From: Gigaspora rosea
Taxonomy: Eukaryota > Glomeromycota > Glomeromycetes > Diversisporales > Gigasporaceae
Length of the DNA: 64,000 nucleotides
Assembly: GCA_003550325.1 (NCBI GenBank)
Contig: QKWP01000813.1
Coordinates: 149,582 to 213,581, forward strand
Direction: 5' to 3'
Part shown: positions 47,151-58,639 of the stretch, piece by piece
How positions within the stretch are numbered: the first letter of the stretch is position 1
How the letters are laid out: each line of letters starts with the position of its first letter
The notes under the pieces: generated by a model
What the model saw: only the letters and a program-made list of their open reading frames with translations
Told to the model about the DNA's origin: nothing
Databases searched by the model: none
Made by a program: the position numbers and the translations under genes

Positions 47151-48890
47151 TGTAATGCATGCTGACAAGTGTCAGCAGATCGAAAAAGCAAAGAAGTATT
47201 GGTCAAGGGTTACACGCTGTTTTAAATCTATATGCAGAATCTGCGATGCGCAGATTGAAATTCCATAAGCAAAATTTTTCTTTGGAATCTGCGGATTTAT
47301 TATGTGTCATACATGTCACGCTTCTTTTTTTTTCGAATTTTTATTATGTTTACAAAATTATCATGCTCTTCCGCATATTTGAAACAAAATTGAGTTTTAA
47401 TCACTGGTTACATATTACGATTACAGGATTAGCGATGTAAATCCAAACCCAATAGTTTGGATTTAGTAGATTCCCAAAGTTTTTATTAGATTCAAAAATC
47501 GTGTTTTAACTGCGTTGTAACCTAAACTAATGCATCGCTGGTCAAAAGCGCGAATCATAAGATAAATAAATTGTTATTGTCTAATAATGCAAGGAAATTA
47601 TTTCTACAATTGTTATTAAAATAATTCCCCTGCGCTATCACCTTCGCCATGCTTGTTTCGTAGAATTGATTGGTTCTTGAAATTTGGGATATGCAAAAAG
47701 AAATGGGCACAGGCTTGGGTTTCAATTTGGTTTTGGAACGTCAATTCCCGAACTCAAATTACGTACGTACGTACGTGCGTAAACATCCAAAACTGATCCA
47801 TTCGGTTTTGATTTACGATCTAACCCGACTGAAAACAATATCGATAATTCAAATGTAAAGGTTAAAGGTTAAGTAAGGGTAATGATAAGGTAATATAGAG
47901 ATAAAGGATATAGGAGATGAGGCGAGGTAGGTAATTAGTATGAAAGTGTAATAATTTAATTTAAGAACAATAACCATCATAATGTAATATAGGCAGGAAT
48001 TATATGACCGGAATAATTATATACAATAAAGGATAATAATTTAAGACGTCACGGGAACAAGTTAACTCAAATAGGTATAATTTAAATTTAAGTGATCGAG
48101 AAATCAAATTAAAAAAAATTAGTTTCTGTTTGAATTATATGTTAACTTTTTATTATTTGTAGAACCAATTCAAGAATTTTGCTAAAGGTAGAAATTATAT
48201 AAATTCTTTACTATATCAGAATAGCTTCTTTCCACTATTACAGTATTTAGGCCAGACCAATTTTGATTCAGTGGTTTCGTTATCTCTTCCCTTCTTTTCT
48301 ACCTTTATCCTCATCCTCTTTGTAAAAAAAAAAAAAAAAAAGAAAGAAAAAAATCGAAAAAATTTTAGCAAACCATTTTTTATTATTAATAATTTTTTTT
48401 TTAATTTTAATAGTGAGACCTTGCTCTTATCTTTATTAAATTTAATGCAAACTTTTTACAGTTGGAAAAAATTTCATTGTTTAAATCTAATGCTAAGAAA
48501 AAGAACTCAGACATATATCTAGATAAACAAAGTAGACCTAGTACTTATTTGTGGTCTAAACCAACCAGAGTGGCCAAGGCTTATCTAGATTTGATTATTA
48601 GTTAATATACTTGAAGGGTGTGTATTAATAATTTTTATCTATTCTATTTAAATGTTTTTTAATATATATTAAATATTTTTTTCAAAAAATCTTTTGTATT
48701 CTTGGTATAGATTTTTAATATTTTTAAATATTTATTTATTTATTTTTTTGTTTAATTTCATGTTATTAACATTTTCTTATTTTTTTTAGAGCATAAAAGT
48801 AAGTCAACTTATAATCACTAAACTAATTTTAATGATTTAACTTTTATTAGAATTTATAAAAGGTTTACTTAGTAAAAAAAATATAAAAAA
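47150..48890. other. Intergenic with short unrecognised ORFs
   Basis: A small plus-strand ORF from the ATG at 47156 has a CRICDAQI-like Cys pair but no family. 47760-47780 is an (ACGT)n microsatellite. 47860-47950 is purine-rich, and 48310-48420 is poly-A/T. No gene can be supported. Confidence 0.45.
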
Positions 48891-48897
48891 ATGTGCT

Positions 48898-49205
48898 TGT
48901 CACTAGTGGTAACACGCCCCTGTGTAATGTACAATCCAAACAAACATAAACACGTGTAAATTTATTATCATTAGAGTTAGTGTATAGTTAGAGGAAGGGT
49001 TAGCACTAAAGGTAACTAAATAGTAAATTTTACAAGTAATTTTTTTTTGCTAAAAAAAAGAGTGATTTTATAGTCAAAATTTTCAGTTATAATGATATTT
49101 TGAAAATGGCATTTTTCGCTTTATTTTTATGTACACAATCAGATGTAATGTTACATCTGATCTTGATTCTTATTGGCGGTATTGTCCCAACGGTGACAAA
49201 TAGAT
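48898..49205. mobile_element. MITE with TTGTCAC ends
   Basis: TTGTCACTAGTGG at the left and CCAACGGTGACAA at the right form imperfect inverted ends. A perfect hairpin ATCAGATGTAATGTTACATCTGAT is at about 49139-49162. The core AGAGTGATTTTATAGTCAAAATTTT resembles other MITEs in the window. Confidence 0.5.
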
Positions 49206-49209
49206 TTAC

Positions 49210-50120
49210 TCAAAAAATTTATCCATATATATAAACACTCTATTCATATACTACAGAAATTTTATATTAAATTCCAGTTTTGTTTATTATAAAATATTAC
49301 TATTTTATATCCTTTATTTGCAATTTTATTTCTTAAATATTTTTCTAGCAATTTTTAATATTTTTAGTATTTTTACATTCTTTTTATAATTTTAAATATT
49401 TATTAGTATTTTTAAATATTTTTTTAGTATTTTTTTTTTTATTTCTTTGATAGTCTCACTGGGTATTACATTAATAAGTTTACATATACTAACTATAGTT
49501 TATATATAGAAACCTTTCAATTGCAAGTCTAACTAATATCATTTAGTTGTAAAAACTGTATCTAGATGCGACCTATTACACTAACTTCCATAGATATAAA
49601 ATCTACTGAGTTAGAGAACTTTGTTAGCACCAACTTTTTTAAATTCTTCTTATTTAAGCTACTAAATAGGATATTCTTATCCAAAAAGAAACAAAATGAA
49701 TAAAAGAAAATAAAAGAAAAAATAAAAGGGTAAAAAACTATTTCAATCTAAATAAATAATCAAAAGTATATAAAAAATAAAAGGAAAACAGAGATAAAAA
49801 AAATAAAGAAAAAGCAATAACAGAACTAAAAAGTATACTGTTAAACCTGTACTAGATTGTAAAAATTATATAATGTACTAAATAAATAAGTTTCTACTTT
49901 ACATTTATTTATTCATTATATGTAATATAGGTAAAATCATAATAAAACCAAAATCTATAAAAAACCTTGCATTTAAAAGAACCTTCTAAAAAGAAATTTT
50001 GTATCAAACTTTTCTTCAAAATATCTTACATATCATTTATTGTTTATTTCATAGGACCCAAAACTTACTTATAACTTAATTCTAATTAGATAGTCACTTT
50101 TTCATTTCGAATAAGATAAG
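49210..50120. other. AT-rich intergenic, no gene
   Basis: Nothing beyond low-complexity AT sequence was recognised. Confidence 0.5.
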
Positions 50121-50136
50121 GAAGGGGCTTCCAGAA

Positions 50137-50360
50137 ATTATGTAATTTTTTGTTACTAATGAATTCAAATATTTTACTCCACCCACCCACATCTGATACC
50201 CTATTAACCAATCAAATTTTAAAAATTATTCATATATTCAAATTTTGGAATTGATAATAGCTTCAGATCCACTAGTCCATTTTGTATAATTTAATTACCA
50301 AAATGCTCACACTAATGAGATAATTCTAACAAGCCAAAAATTGTTAAAATCTAATCACAG
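50137..50360. repeat. Partial copy of the GAGAGCTTCC inverted-repeat element
   Basis: GGGGCTTCCAGAAATTA followed by CCACCCACCCAC, a TGATACCCTATTAACCAATCA word and AACAAGCC matches the left part of 34446-36906. A right end was not found. Confidence 0.55.
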
Positions 50361-50423
50361 GGTCCCAAGATCTTTTACCTTTTGTGTAATTTTAATAGTG
50401 ATTTTAGATCACTAAGTAAATTT

Positions 50424-50775
50424 CTTTAATATTAAATAACTTCTAATCCACTAGCCTATTTTGAATGAATTAACTACCAAAATGTTCATCTTAGTGGAAT
50501 GATTCTAACAAGTCCAAAATTGCTAAATTTCAATCACTGGATTCCAAGAACGATAAAGATTTGTCAATCATTTAATCAAATTTGTTTTTATATATAAAAT
50601 CAATTAGATTAAATGATTTTCTAACAATACAAATCTTTATCAATTTTGGAATCTAGTAATTGGAATTTAGTGATTTTGGGCTTGTTAGAATCGTTTCACT
50701 GAGATGAACATTTTGGTAAATAATTTATTCAAAAAGGCCAATGGATCAGAAGTTATTTAATGTTAAGAAAAATAA
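50424..50775. repeat. Palindrome of about 350 bp
   Basis: Arms contain AATAACTTCT, ACTACCAAAATGTTCATCT and ATTCTAACAAG, with complements on the other side; centre near 50595. It belongs to the same sequence theme as the arms of 34446-36906. Confidence 0.8.
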
Positions 50776-50779
50776 CTAT

Positions 50780-51630
50780 AAAATTTATATGACAAACCAA
50801 ATACTAGCAAAATAAAAATCAAGATGAGAAAGATAACGAAAAATTTTATAGCTAAAAATGATAACTAACAAAAATAGAAAAAAATATAAAAAAAAGAAAT
50901 AAAACAAACCAAGTATTATTAAAAATAGTGCAGAAATTATAAAGATTATATAATACTATGCAAAAAAAGCTCTGCCTAAATATTATATATATATAAAGAA
51001 AGAAAAAACTATATCTACAAAAAAGGTTTAAAAAAAATTTTAAATCAGAACTTTTTCAACATATCTCACATATTGTTTATATATTGCTAATCTTTTGGAG
51101 AGAGTAAGCTGCATTTCTATTTTTTGACAAAAATTTTGAAAATCAAAAAGAAGTAAAATATTGCTTGTAATAAATTTAAAGAAAAGAATATTCAAGAAAA
51201 AACTTATTTTTTTGTTGTTCTCTATTGTTTTGCTACAGGTTATTCATCAACAAAGAAGCTTTTTGCTCTCTATCAACATTTCTTATACAAAAGTGCAATC
51301 TTTTGTTATGTTAGTTATCTTATAAAAGAATGCTTTTGGCTTGTATACCAAATATACAAAGAAGTTTCTAATGCAGTAGTTGACCTTTATAAAAATTGCT
51401 TTCTGTATTATTCTACTATACATTAAGTATAGGCAATGCTTTAACAAAAAACTTTTGCTTTTTTTTAATAAGAAAATTTGGTTCAAGTAATTATCAGAAA
51501 GAGTTTATTACAATTAAAATTGAAAAATAATTGTATATATTAGATTAAATTTTATAAGTAAATATATTAAAAAAAGAAAATCAAAATACTTTATAATTTA
51601 ATTAAATTTTTTAAATTTTTATATAATTTA
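50780..51630. other. AT-rich intergenic, no gene
   Basis: Short minus-strand ORF at 51283-51486 is Lys/Phe/Tyr-rich and looks AT-driven. No element ends recognised. Confidence 0.5.
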
Positions 51631-51635
51631 AAAAT

Positions 51636-51901
51636 GGCAATTACTATTTGTACACTAGTGTATAAACACAGGTACATATGATAGCTTAAAACTTTGCTTA
51701 TGAAACCACTCTTCAGGCTCTAACAAAAAAAATTCCTTGCAAAATTTTATATAAACTATAACCCTCCCAATTCCAAAGCTGATCCTAACCCTAATCTTAA
51801 ATCAGGTTTAATTTTGGTCTATAATTTATATTTTACACAGATTTGCAAATCAATTAATTAGTACCCGTGTACATACATGTAGTGTACAAATAGTTTTTTC
51901 C
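51636..51901. mobile_element. MITE with 9-bp duplication (Mutator-like), 266 bp
   Basis: Ends GGCAATTACTATTTGTACAC and, inverted, GGAAAAAACTATTTGTACAC. A perfect 9-bp duplication TTTAAAAAT lies at 51627-51635 and 51902-51910, the length expected for Mutator-like elements. The core (inverted) has AAACCACTCTTCAGGCTCTAA. Confidence 0.8.
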
Positions 51902-52236
51902 TTTAAAAATATATTTTTATAAAAAAATATTTATTAGTTTAAAAAAATTATATATAAAATTTTGTTCTAAACAAGTTTATTTAATACCCCAAAACAGGTT
52001 ATTTTAGTAAAAAAAATAAGTTATCTATATTTTAATATTAAAAATTATAGAGTTTTATATAAACTTTTTTAATAAAAAAATCTATTTTAGGCTTTTAAGT
52101 AAAGTTATTTAATATAAAATTTTATAACAATAAAAAAAACAATTTATTTTTATTAGTTTATTATTAAAAGTTAAATTAAAATTTTTGTAAAAAAATTAAT
52201 TTTTTTTACAAAAAACTTTAATTCAATTTTTTATTA

Positions 52237-52834
52237 CAGTTAGATCTCTCTAAATACAACCTCTCTAAATGTATAACCTCTTTAAATGCATGGTTTTACT
52301 TGGTTCCAACTAGGGTTGTAAAAAATATTATATGGTATAATAACATTGGTTAATATACCATATAATAACCGTTATTATACTATCAATTTTTGGTATAATT
52401 GGTATAATATTGGTATAATATAAATTAACCAATAAAATTTAATTATATTAATTAATAATACTAACTGCTAATAATTTAAAGAACCTAATGATCTCTTATA
52501 GAACCAAATAAACTAATTGTGATAACAGTGATAACGATGAATTTTTTGATAATGGATTTGAAATAGATGAATAGATTTGACAGCCAATAAAATGTAAAAT
52601 CTGATAATATTATATGAATAAATATGATTATAAATCACGTGTTATTATACGTTATTATACCGTTATTATACCGTATAATAACTGGTTATTATACCAAAAA
52701 TATATTATACCATATAATTACATCCCTAGTTCCAACTCATATGTTACTTATAGATTTTTACTCTAAATGCAATACCTCTCTAAGTACAAGGTTTTTTATT
52801 AGCTTTTTACTATGCAGTTAGAGAAATCTGACTA
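52237..52834. mobile_element. Pogo-like MITE containing a hAT MITE
   Basis: Ends CAGTTAGATCTCTCTAAATA and, inverted, TAGTCAGATTTCTCTAA, flanked by TA. Inner words CTCTCTAAATG repeat. It resembles the ends of 4813-5796. Confidence 0.75.
52311..52728. mobile_element. hAT MITE, 418 bp
   Basis: Ends TAGGGTTGTAA and, inverted, TAGGGATGTAA, each followed by ATATGGTATAATA-type words. A perfect 8-bp duplication GTTCCAAC lies at 52303-52310 and 52729-52736. It is nested in the pogo-like MITE. Confidence 0.9.
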
Positions 52835-53332
52835 TAATAAAATATTTAAAAATAAATAAATTCTGTTTTTAATTATTATTATAAAATTTTGTACTAAGCA
52901 ACTTTACTTAAGAGTCTAAAATAAATTTTCTTAGTAAAAAAAATTTTATATAGAAAATTTATAATTTTTAATATTAGTAATAAAAAGTTTATTTTTTACT
53001 AAATAAACTTGATTAAAATAAAATTCTATACATAATTTTTTTTAAAATTAATAAATATTTTTTTACAAAAATATATTTTTAAATTATACAAAAATTAAAG
53101 AATTTTAATTTAAACTACTGTATAAAGCATTTTTATAGTATTTTTTTTTTGATATATTAAGATCTTTTTTAATATAAGTAAGTAAATAAAATTATAATAT
53201 ATAAAAATTAACTATTTTAATTTAAATTCTAACCTTCACCCTAGCTCTAACTATTTATAAATTTGCTTAATTTAGCTCAAAGTAGCTAATTTTATATATT
53301 GTAATTTTATAATATATAATTATATATATATA

Positions 53333-55042
53333 CAGTGGGGTTCCATATTATTATGGACACTTTTGGGGGAGCTATCACTCAAAATCGGGTAAGTAAACAT
53401 GGCACGAAATTTATGTCACGTGACCCGCCGATCTCACGGTACAACATACTAAAATTTGGTGCAGTTTCATTACGTCATGCAAAAATTATGCAAAAAATTC
53501 TAAAAATTCGATTTTTTCATTTGTACGAAAGTCAAAATTTTACATTTTGTCTTTCTTTTTTTTTTCTTTACATTTTATTATAAAAAAAAAAAAACAAATT
53601 ATATTCTAATATTTAATGGGTCCGCCCCCAGCTAATATACAAGCATCGACCCGATTGGGGATACTGGTGACCAGTTTACGGCAGAGTTCTGGTGGTGTTT
53701 CATACCACGATTTTTTAACAAGAGCATCCAGCTCTGCAAGATTACCTGGCCTTCCCTTACGGCGTACAGAGCACTTTACCTCATTCCACAGGTTTTCAAT
53801 CGGATTAAGATCCGGACTTTGTGGCGGCCAATCCATCACACGAATTCGGTGTTTCTTCAAATATTCCAGGCCCACCCCGTCAAGATGAGGTCTTGCATTA
53901 TCCTGGACAAAGATTGGGCGACCTCGATCATCATTTGCTGGAAAATTATTTATAGTTGGGACAGCGTACTTCCGGAGGATCTCAAGGTGTAACTTACCAT
54001 TTGAATTGGATTTTAGAGGAACAAGGGGCCCAACCCCAAACCAGGAGAAGCAGCCCCAATACATACGTCCAGGACTACGTCCTACACTACTACCAATACA
54101 ATCGATTTCCCATTTTTCACTTGGTTCACGCCATACACGGCCAGGGGAACCCAGAAAAAGACGTACATAGGTCTCGTCCGACCACAAAACACGTTTAAAG
54201 TGCCGGACAGACCAATCCTGATGTTCAAGCGCCCATTCATACCTTTTTTCCATATTCGTAGCCGTGATAAGAGGCTTTTGGGGGGCGATACACGAGGACA
54301 AGCCCAAACTGTGCAAAGAACGGCGCATGGTAGTTTTAGAAATTATTTTTTCAGTTTGAATATTGTGTAGGTTGGTCATTTGCGTAAGGCTGAGACGGCG
54401 GTTGCCATCTTTAACTACGTCTTTTAGGTTTTCAAGATCTGAAGTTGTTAGAATTTTTGGTCGACCAGTCCTTTTTTTTTGCACTTCCGTGTCCGACTCC
54501 CTGTACTGCTTTATGACGTTTCCCACAGAACTTTTACCACAACCAGCCGCGGCTGCAATTGTACGAAGTGAATCACCTCGTTGATGTCCATAAATTATGG
54601 CTCCTCGCTGACTTTCGGTTAAATCTTTTTTCACGCCCATTTTTCGTGGGAAAAAAAAAATTAAGATGCACATTTGTTTTTTTTATGCCGATCCGTCATA
54701 CAAATATAATTTTTTTTATATCGCGTAACGTGACCTGGGTATCACGCTACATTTGTGCGAAATTTGAACCGATTTGGGCAAAAAATTGATTTTTTATGAA
54801 TTTTTTTTTAAAAAAAAAAAATCAAAAAATTACAAAAATCGATTTTCGTACAAACCCGAAAATGGTACTTTCTACTTTCTCTTGCATAACTTCGGCGCAA
54901 TCTGATGAAACTGCGCCAAATTTTAGTATATTGTACCGTGGGATCGGCGAGTCACGTGACATAAATTTCGAGCTGTGTTTACTTACCCAATTTTGAGCGA
55001 TGGCACCCCCAAAAGTGTCCATAATAATATGAAACCCCACTG
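53333..55042 (-). mobile_element. Complete Tc1/mariner transposon
   Basis: Inverted ends start CAGTGGGGTTCCATATTATT and match over roughly 200 bp with scattered differences. TA flanks both sides (53331-53332, 55043-55044). One full-length transposase ORF on the minus strand occupies the interior. Length is 1710 bp, typical for Tc1. Confidence 0.95.
53606..54640 (-). CDS. Tc1 family transposase (DD34E)
   Basis: Starting at the second Met (MGVKKDLTESQRG, 54640) gives 344 residues, the usual Tc1 size; the upstream Met at 54673 adds 11 hydrophobic residues outside the conserved region. The N-terminus has two helix-turn-helix units (SLRTIAAAAGCGKSSVGNVI; later SKTTMRRSLHSLGL) joined by a GRPK linker. 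Catalytic residues, numbered from the upstream Met: Asp166 in LWSDETYV, Asp258 in FVQDNARPH and Glu293 in LNPIENLWNEVK, with 34 residues between the last two. WPPQSPDLNPIE is the family hallmark. No stop or frameshift is present, so it may be active or recently active. It cuts at the inverted repeats and inserts at TA. Confidence 0.96.
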   Translation of the reverse strand: MGVKKDLTESQRGAIIYGHQRGDSLRTIAAAAGCGKSSVGNVIKQYRESDTEVQKKRTGRPKILTTSDLENLKDVVKDGNRRLSLTQMTNLHNIQTEKIISKTTMRRSLHSLGLSSCIAPQKPLITATNMEKRYEWALEHQDWSVRHFKRVLWSDETYVRLFLGSPGRVWREPSEKWEIDCIGSSVGRSPGRMYWGCFSWFGVGPLVPLKSNSNGKLHLEILRKYAVPTINNFPANDDRGRPIFVQDNARPHLDGVGLEYLKKHRIRVMDWPPQSPDLNPIENLWNEVKCSVRRKGRPGNLAELDALVKKSWYETPPELCRKLVTSIPNRVDACILAGGGPIKY

Positions 55043-55104
55043 TATATATATTTATACTAAAAAATAAACTATATATTTATTTATAAAATTTAGTTTTAGT
55101 TAAT

Positions 55105-55150
55105 ATATAGAAAAAGCATCAAAGTTTCAAAGTTTATAGTAATTATATAT
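55105..55150. repeat. Terminal fragment of the 1150-2057 fold-back family
   Basis: TTCAAAGTTTATAGTAATTA followed by (TA)n matches the right end of 1150-2057. Confidence 0.7.
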
Positions 55151-55159
55151 ATATATATT

Positions 55160-55560
55160 TATAGATTTATATATAAAAAAAACTTATTATATACTAAAAT
55201 TTAACAAAAATTAATATATAATATTAAATAATATTTTATTAAATTAATAGTTTAAATAGTAATTGAAAATTGTAAAGCTTATTGTTATAAATATAATAGT
55301 TGTTATATTGTTAAATTTGAATTAGTAAATTTTACTATATATAGTTATTTAATACTTTTTTAATAATATTTAGATATATATGATAATAGGCTGATTTTGA
55401 TAATTTAATCATTTTACAACTTTTAATTATTACTTACTATAGTGACTCTTGCCATATTTGTCCCAAATCCTAATATAGAAAGTATGCCGATCTTACGTAT
55501 CTAAATATTTTTAGTATACCGTACAGATTTGGTCATAGTTAATATCAAGCTGTCATAAGT
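55160..55560. other. AT-rich intergenic, no gene
   Basis: Nothing recognised. Confidence 0.5.
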
Positions 55561-56000
55561 TAACAGATTGAAAAGATGCCTAAGCGGGGATATGCTGAAA
55601 GTAATTCGGCTAGACCCAAATCAGCCATTAATCCTAATTGGGACACTATAAGCTAACACAGATAAGTAGAATTAATCAACTGTCTGATTTAGAAGAGCAA
55701 TGAAATGCTAATAATATCATCATTGTCAGGGTCAATTAAAAGAAGGCGCATGCCACAACCATTTCCACTAGAAGCAAGATTCGCACTTGAACCCTTCCAC
55801 CCGTGTGAATTTACTTGAATCCTGCCATTTGTGGTAGCTTAAACTACTGTCCTGCTTTATGCAGTGTGGGAGACCGCTACGCATCGCGAATTCAACCGAT
55901 GACGGCGATACCCGACGCAATTAAGTTTACTATTTCTGGGAGCATATCCCGTCTCGGTTTATACATCATTCGAACTGATTTATCTCAATAAAGATCATTC
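55560..56000 (-). other. GC-richer segment with a possible tRNA-like head
   Basis: Less AT-rich than its flanks. On the minus strand GTAGTTTAAGCTACC, a TTCAAGTAA loop-like word and the B-box-like GGGTTCAAGTGCG occur in tRNA-like order, resembling a long-variable-arm tRNA. Pairing is imperfect, so a decayed SINE or tRNA pseudogene is more likely than a tRNA gene. Confidence 0.3.
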
Positions 56001-56279
56001 ATAAAGAATGTATGCTTATTTTCACATGAATAAAATGGCGACGGACGATTATTTTAAGAGGAAGTGAAGCATTAACCTTTTTCAAATATTTAATAATGTT
56101 AGAAGTGTAATTATATTGCTTTTACTATTTATGTCGTATCGTAATGTTATATTTTTATGTATAATGTGTTAATAACGCATTGGTTGTCAATTAGATCAGG
56201 GTGTAGATAGACTATTTTCAAATAACTTATCTAATATTTTGAAGTATCATTAGAAATTTTTTAAACTGATAAATAATGA

Positions 56280-56680
56280 TAGTCAACAGCTAATCGATTA
56301 TTATCGATAAATTTAATCGATAACAATCGGTGGTGTGTTTATAATAATTGATATAATAATTGATAATGCTGCTAATCATTTACTAACCATAAATGATCAT
56401 GATCGATAAATTATTTATCGATGCATATCGAAAGTAATCGATATACTAGTTGTTTATTAATTAATAAACGATTATTATCGATAAATAATTATTGATATTG
56501 ATAGAAGTCGATATATAATATATAGAAATCGATTGAGAACACCCCTGTCGATAGAAATTGATATAGATAGAAATCGATTAGTAATACCCCTGTTGATGAA
56601 GTGACGAAATTGATATAGATAAAATTCGAATAACTATCGATTCAATGAGGGTGTTGTTGCCCGATTAGTAACAATCGATA
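56280..56680. repeat. ATCGATA-rich dispersed repeat
   Basis: Dense TATCGATAA, AATCGATA and GATAGAAATCGAT words, with three CACCCCTGT(C/T)GAT-like breaks. No gene. Confidence 0.6.
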
Positions 56681-56811
56681 TTTATCAGTTCAAAATTACC
56701 TGATGAGGATGTTTACGTGTAGTCTCATTAGTAAAATTCCACCTAATTACTAGTTAACAAATATAATCTTATATAAGGCATATCCGGTTTTTCTTCTCCC
56801 TAATCGCAAGA

Positions 56812-57925
56812 ATGAAAAAAAAACATCCTGATAAAATTACTTCCATGTTTATTTATTACATTACTAACTCATTTTAAAATCAATGCTCAGTCGGATGATT
56901 CACAATCTGCTCCATTGGCAAAGTTATGGAATGTAACAAATGATGAAGTGCCACGAATTATTGGATAGAGAAAAAAAATTTAATCGAAACAAGTCATATA
57001 TTAAAAAACGGTATTAGATGTATAAATTTGGTGGATCATATATAGATACAAATCAAATAAATTAATTATCAATATAATAAATTTATCCCTAGAAGGAAAT
57101 ATAACAAATTCAACCGAAAATGAAGCCATACCAAGAGTTATTATTTTCAACCCAGTAAATAATTCTTTAGATAAATTAAATTTCACATTCGATAAATAGT
57201 TTAACTACACAATATAACATAACAAATTAATGAATACGAAGTCAATAATATCGTTATATATTTAAAACCTAATGATTATAAGGAACAAAACATTTATTGA
57301 TAATAATGCTATGAAATACAACCAATTATAAGAAATAATAAATTAATTAATGCAATATAATTCAACCATTTTAAAGTCCGGTGATAAAGAGCGGAGATGT
57401 ACTGATTATATTAAGTGAAGAATGGCTATACAATATTAATGGCCAAAAGGTGTGTATAGTAGGTAGAATCAAAGATATTTAGTAACTGCTGAACATTGTT
57501 TTAAATCTTATAAATCCAGATGGTTCTCAAAACTTTTTATTTTGAATTCTGTTTATCTTGGATGAATGACGATTCATAGTCTCTCACCACGCGATGTAGG
57601 TTATATCATGAAAGAGAATGGTTTAGTTTTGTGTTCGTCCCATTGTAAAAGATATGGACTTTCTAGTTGCTCGGGTATTCCTATTGTTGGCTCTATATAT
57701 ATAGATTATCCAAATATGAATCTTATTTAAGTATGTCAGGTTTCAATGCACATATATCCTTTGGACAAGTAACAGAATTAGATGTAGATGCCGAATATAG
57801 ATGGTCTTTCAACTAATGGAATCATCTTGACGACCATAAAAGCTACCTATGGCGATAGCGGCCCACCTGTGTTTCGTTTCGAAAAATATCCTAGAGTACT
57901 TATAGCTGGGATAATTTAGATCAAA
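56812..57925 (+). pseudogene. Secreted chymotrypsin-like (S1) serine protease pseudogene
   Basis: After the ATG a poly-A slip leads into a signal peptide (ILIKLLPCLFITLLTHF) and mature start INAQSDDSQSAPLAKLWNVT. A prodomain-like part follows (DEVPRIIGIE, broken by stops). The catalytic His motif is VTAEHCF at 57482-57502 (family form TAGHC), and the catalytic Ser motif GDSGPPVF starts at 57851. Many stops and frameshifts lie between. Small secreted S1-like proteases of this layout are, from family knowledge, multi-copy in Rhizophagus. The Glu in place of Gly in TAEHC and the loss of frame indicate decay. Confidence 0.85.
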
Positions 57926-58059
57926 TTTTGCAGATCGCGGCTCACATTTGATTGTGTGCAATTGTAAAGTGGGAAGAAACTCAATGCAAATAAATTATTT
58001 TTTATAATTTATGACTTTCTTGTGTCCATATCCTCAAAATAACATATTCTCAAAAACAA

Positions 58060-58097
58060 CTTCGCACAATCGCACAATCGCACAATCAGACAACAAT
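58060..58097. repeat. CGCACAAT short tandem repeat
   Basis: CGCACAAT occurs three times in direct succession followed by CAGACAAC variants. Confidence 0.7.
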
Positions 58098-58207
58098 CAG
58101 GTGATTGTATGTGTTAATCTATAGAGGTAGCAGATTTATATTTATATCCGGATTAATCCGAATTTTAACCAAATCCGGATTCAATTTTTTTATATATAAT
58201 ATAATAT

Positions 58208-58636
58208 GAGTGACGGTCAGTAAATCAATTCACCTTATCGGACATGACCCCTGTAGATCTGATCCCGAAATGATTTCTCATATACGTAGTAAATTAAACG
58301 TCTGACTTATTTTATTTTATCAAAGACTTTCATTCTCAAAAATTTTTTAATGAACTTATAAGATGTGAAATATTAACTCTATTCAATTTGCCGTTAGAGG
58401 TGTGATAAATTAAAAACGATCATATTGGTTTTAGAAATTATTTCTAAAAAAGCATGCTGTTTTGGAAGTTATTCTATATTAGATATCTAGCGGATAGAAA
58501 TGAGCGGAGTTATTATCGTTATTGTTAGGTAATATCGGAATTATTAAAACTAATAATTTCGGGATCACACTACAGGGGTCATGTCCAGTAAGGTGAATAG
58601 ATTTACAGGTTTTCCTTGACCATCACTCATGTAATC
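58208..58636. mobile_element. MITE with ATGAGTGA(C/T)GGTCA ends
   Basis: TGAGTGACGGTCA with GGACATGACCCCTGTAG near the left end is repeated inverted near the right end (TGACCATCACTCA). The inverted repeat is about 65-80 bp. No ORF. Confidence 0.7.
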
Positions 58637-58639
58637 CGG

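Larger units (their letters stand above)
51905..53180. mobile_element. Fold-back element, interrupted in its centre
   Basis: Left arm 51905-52230 and right arm 52840-53130 are reverse complements (AAAATATTTATTA, TATTAAAAATTATA and AAGTAAAGTT words). The sequence theme is that of the fold-back element at 1150-2057. The centre holds a pogo-like MITE. Confidence 0.75.

Noticed and set aside
48271-48522. 83-codon plus-strand ORF
   Set aside because: Phe/Leu/Lys-rich low-complexity translation of T and A runs.
55860-55960. 5S rRNA-like segment (GTGGGAGACCGC, GCATATCCCGTC words)
   Set aside because: The words are in the wrong order and spacing for a 5S gene, and box A/C could not be matched.
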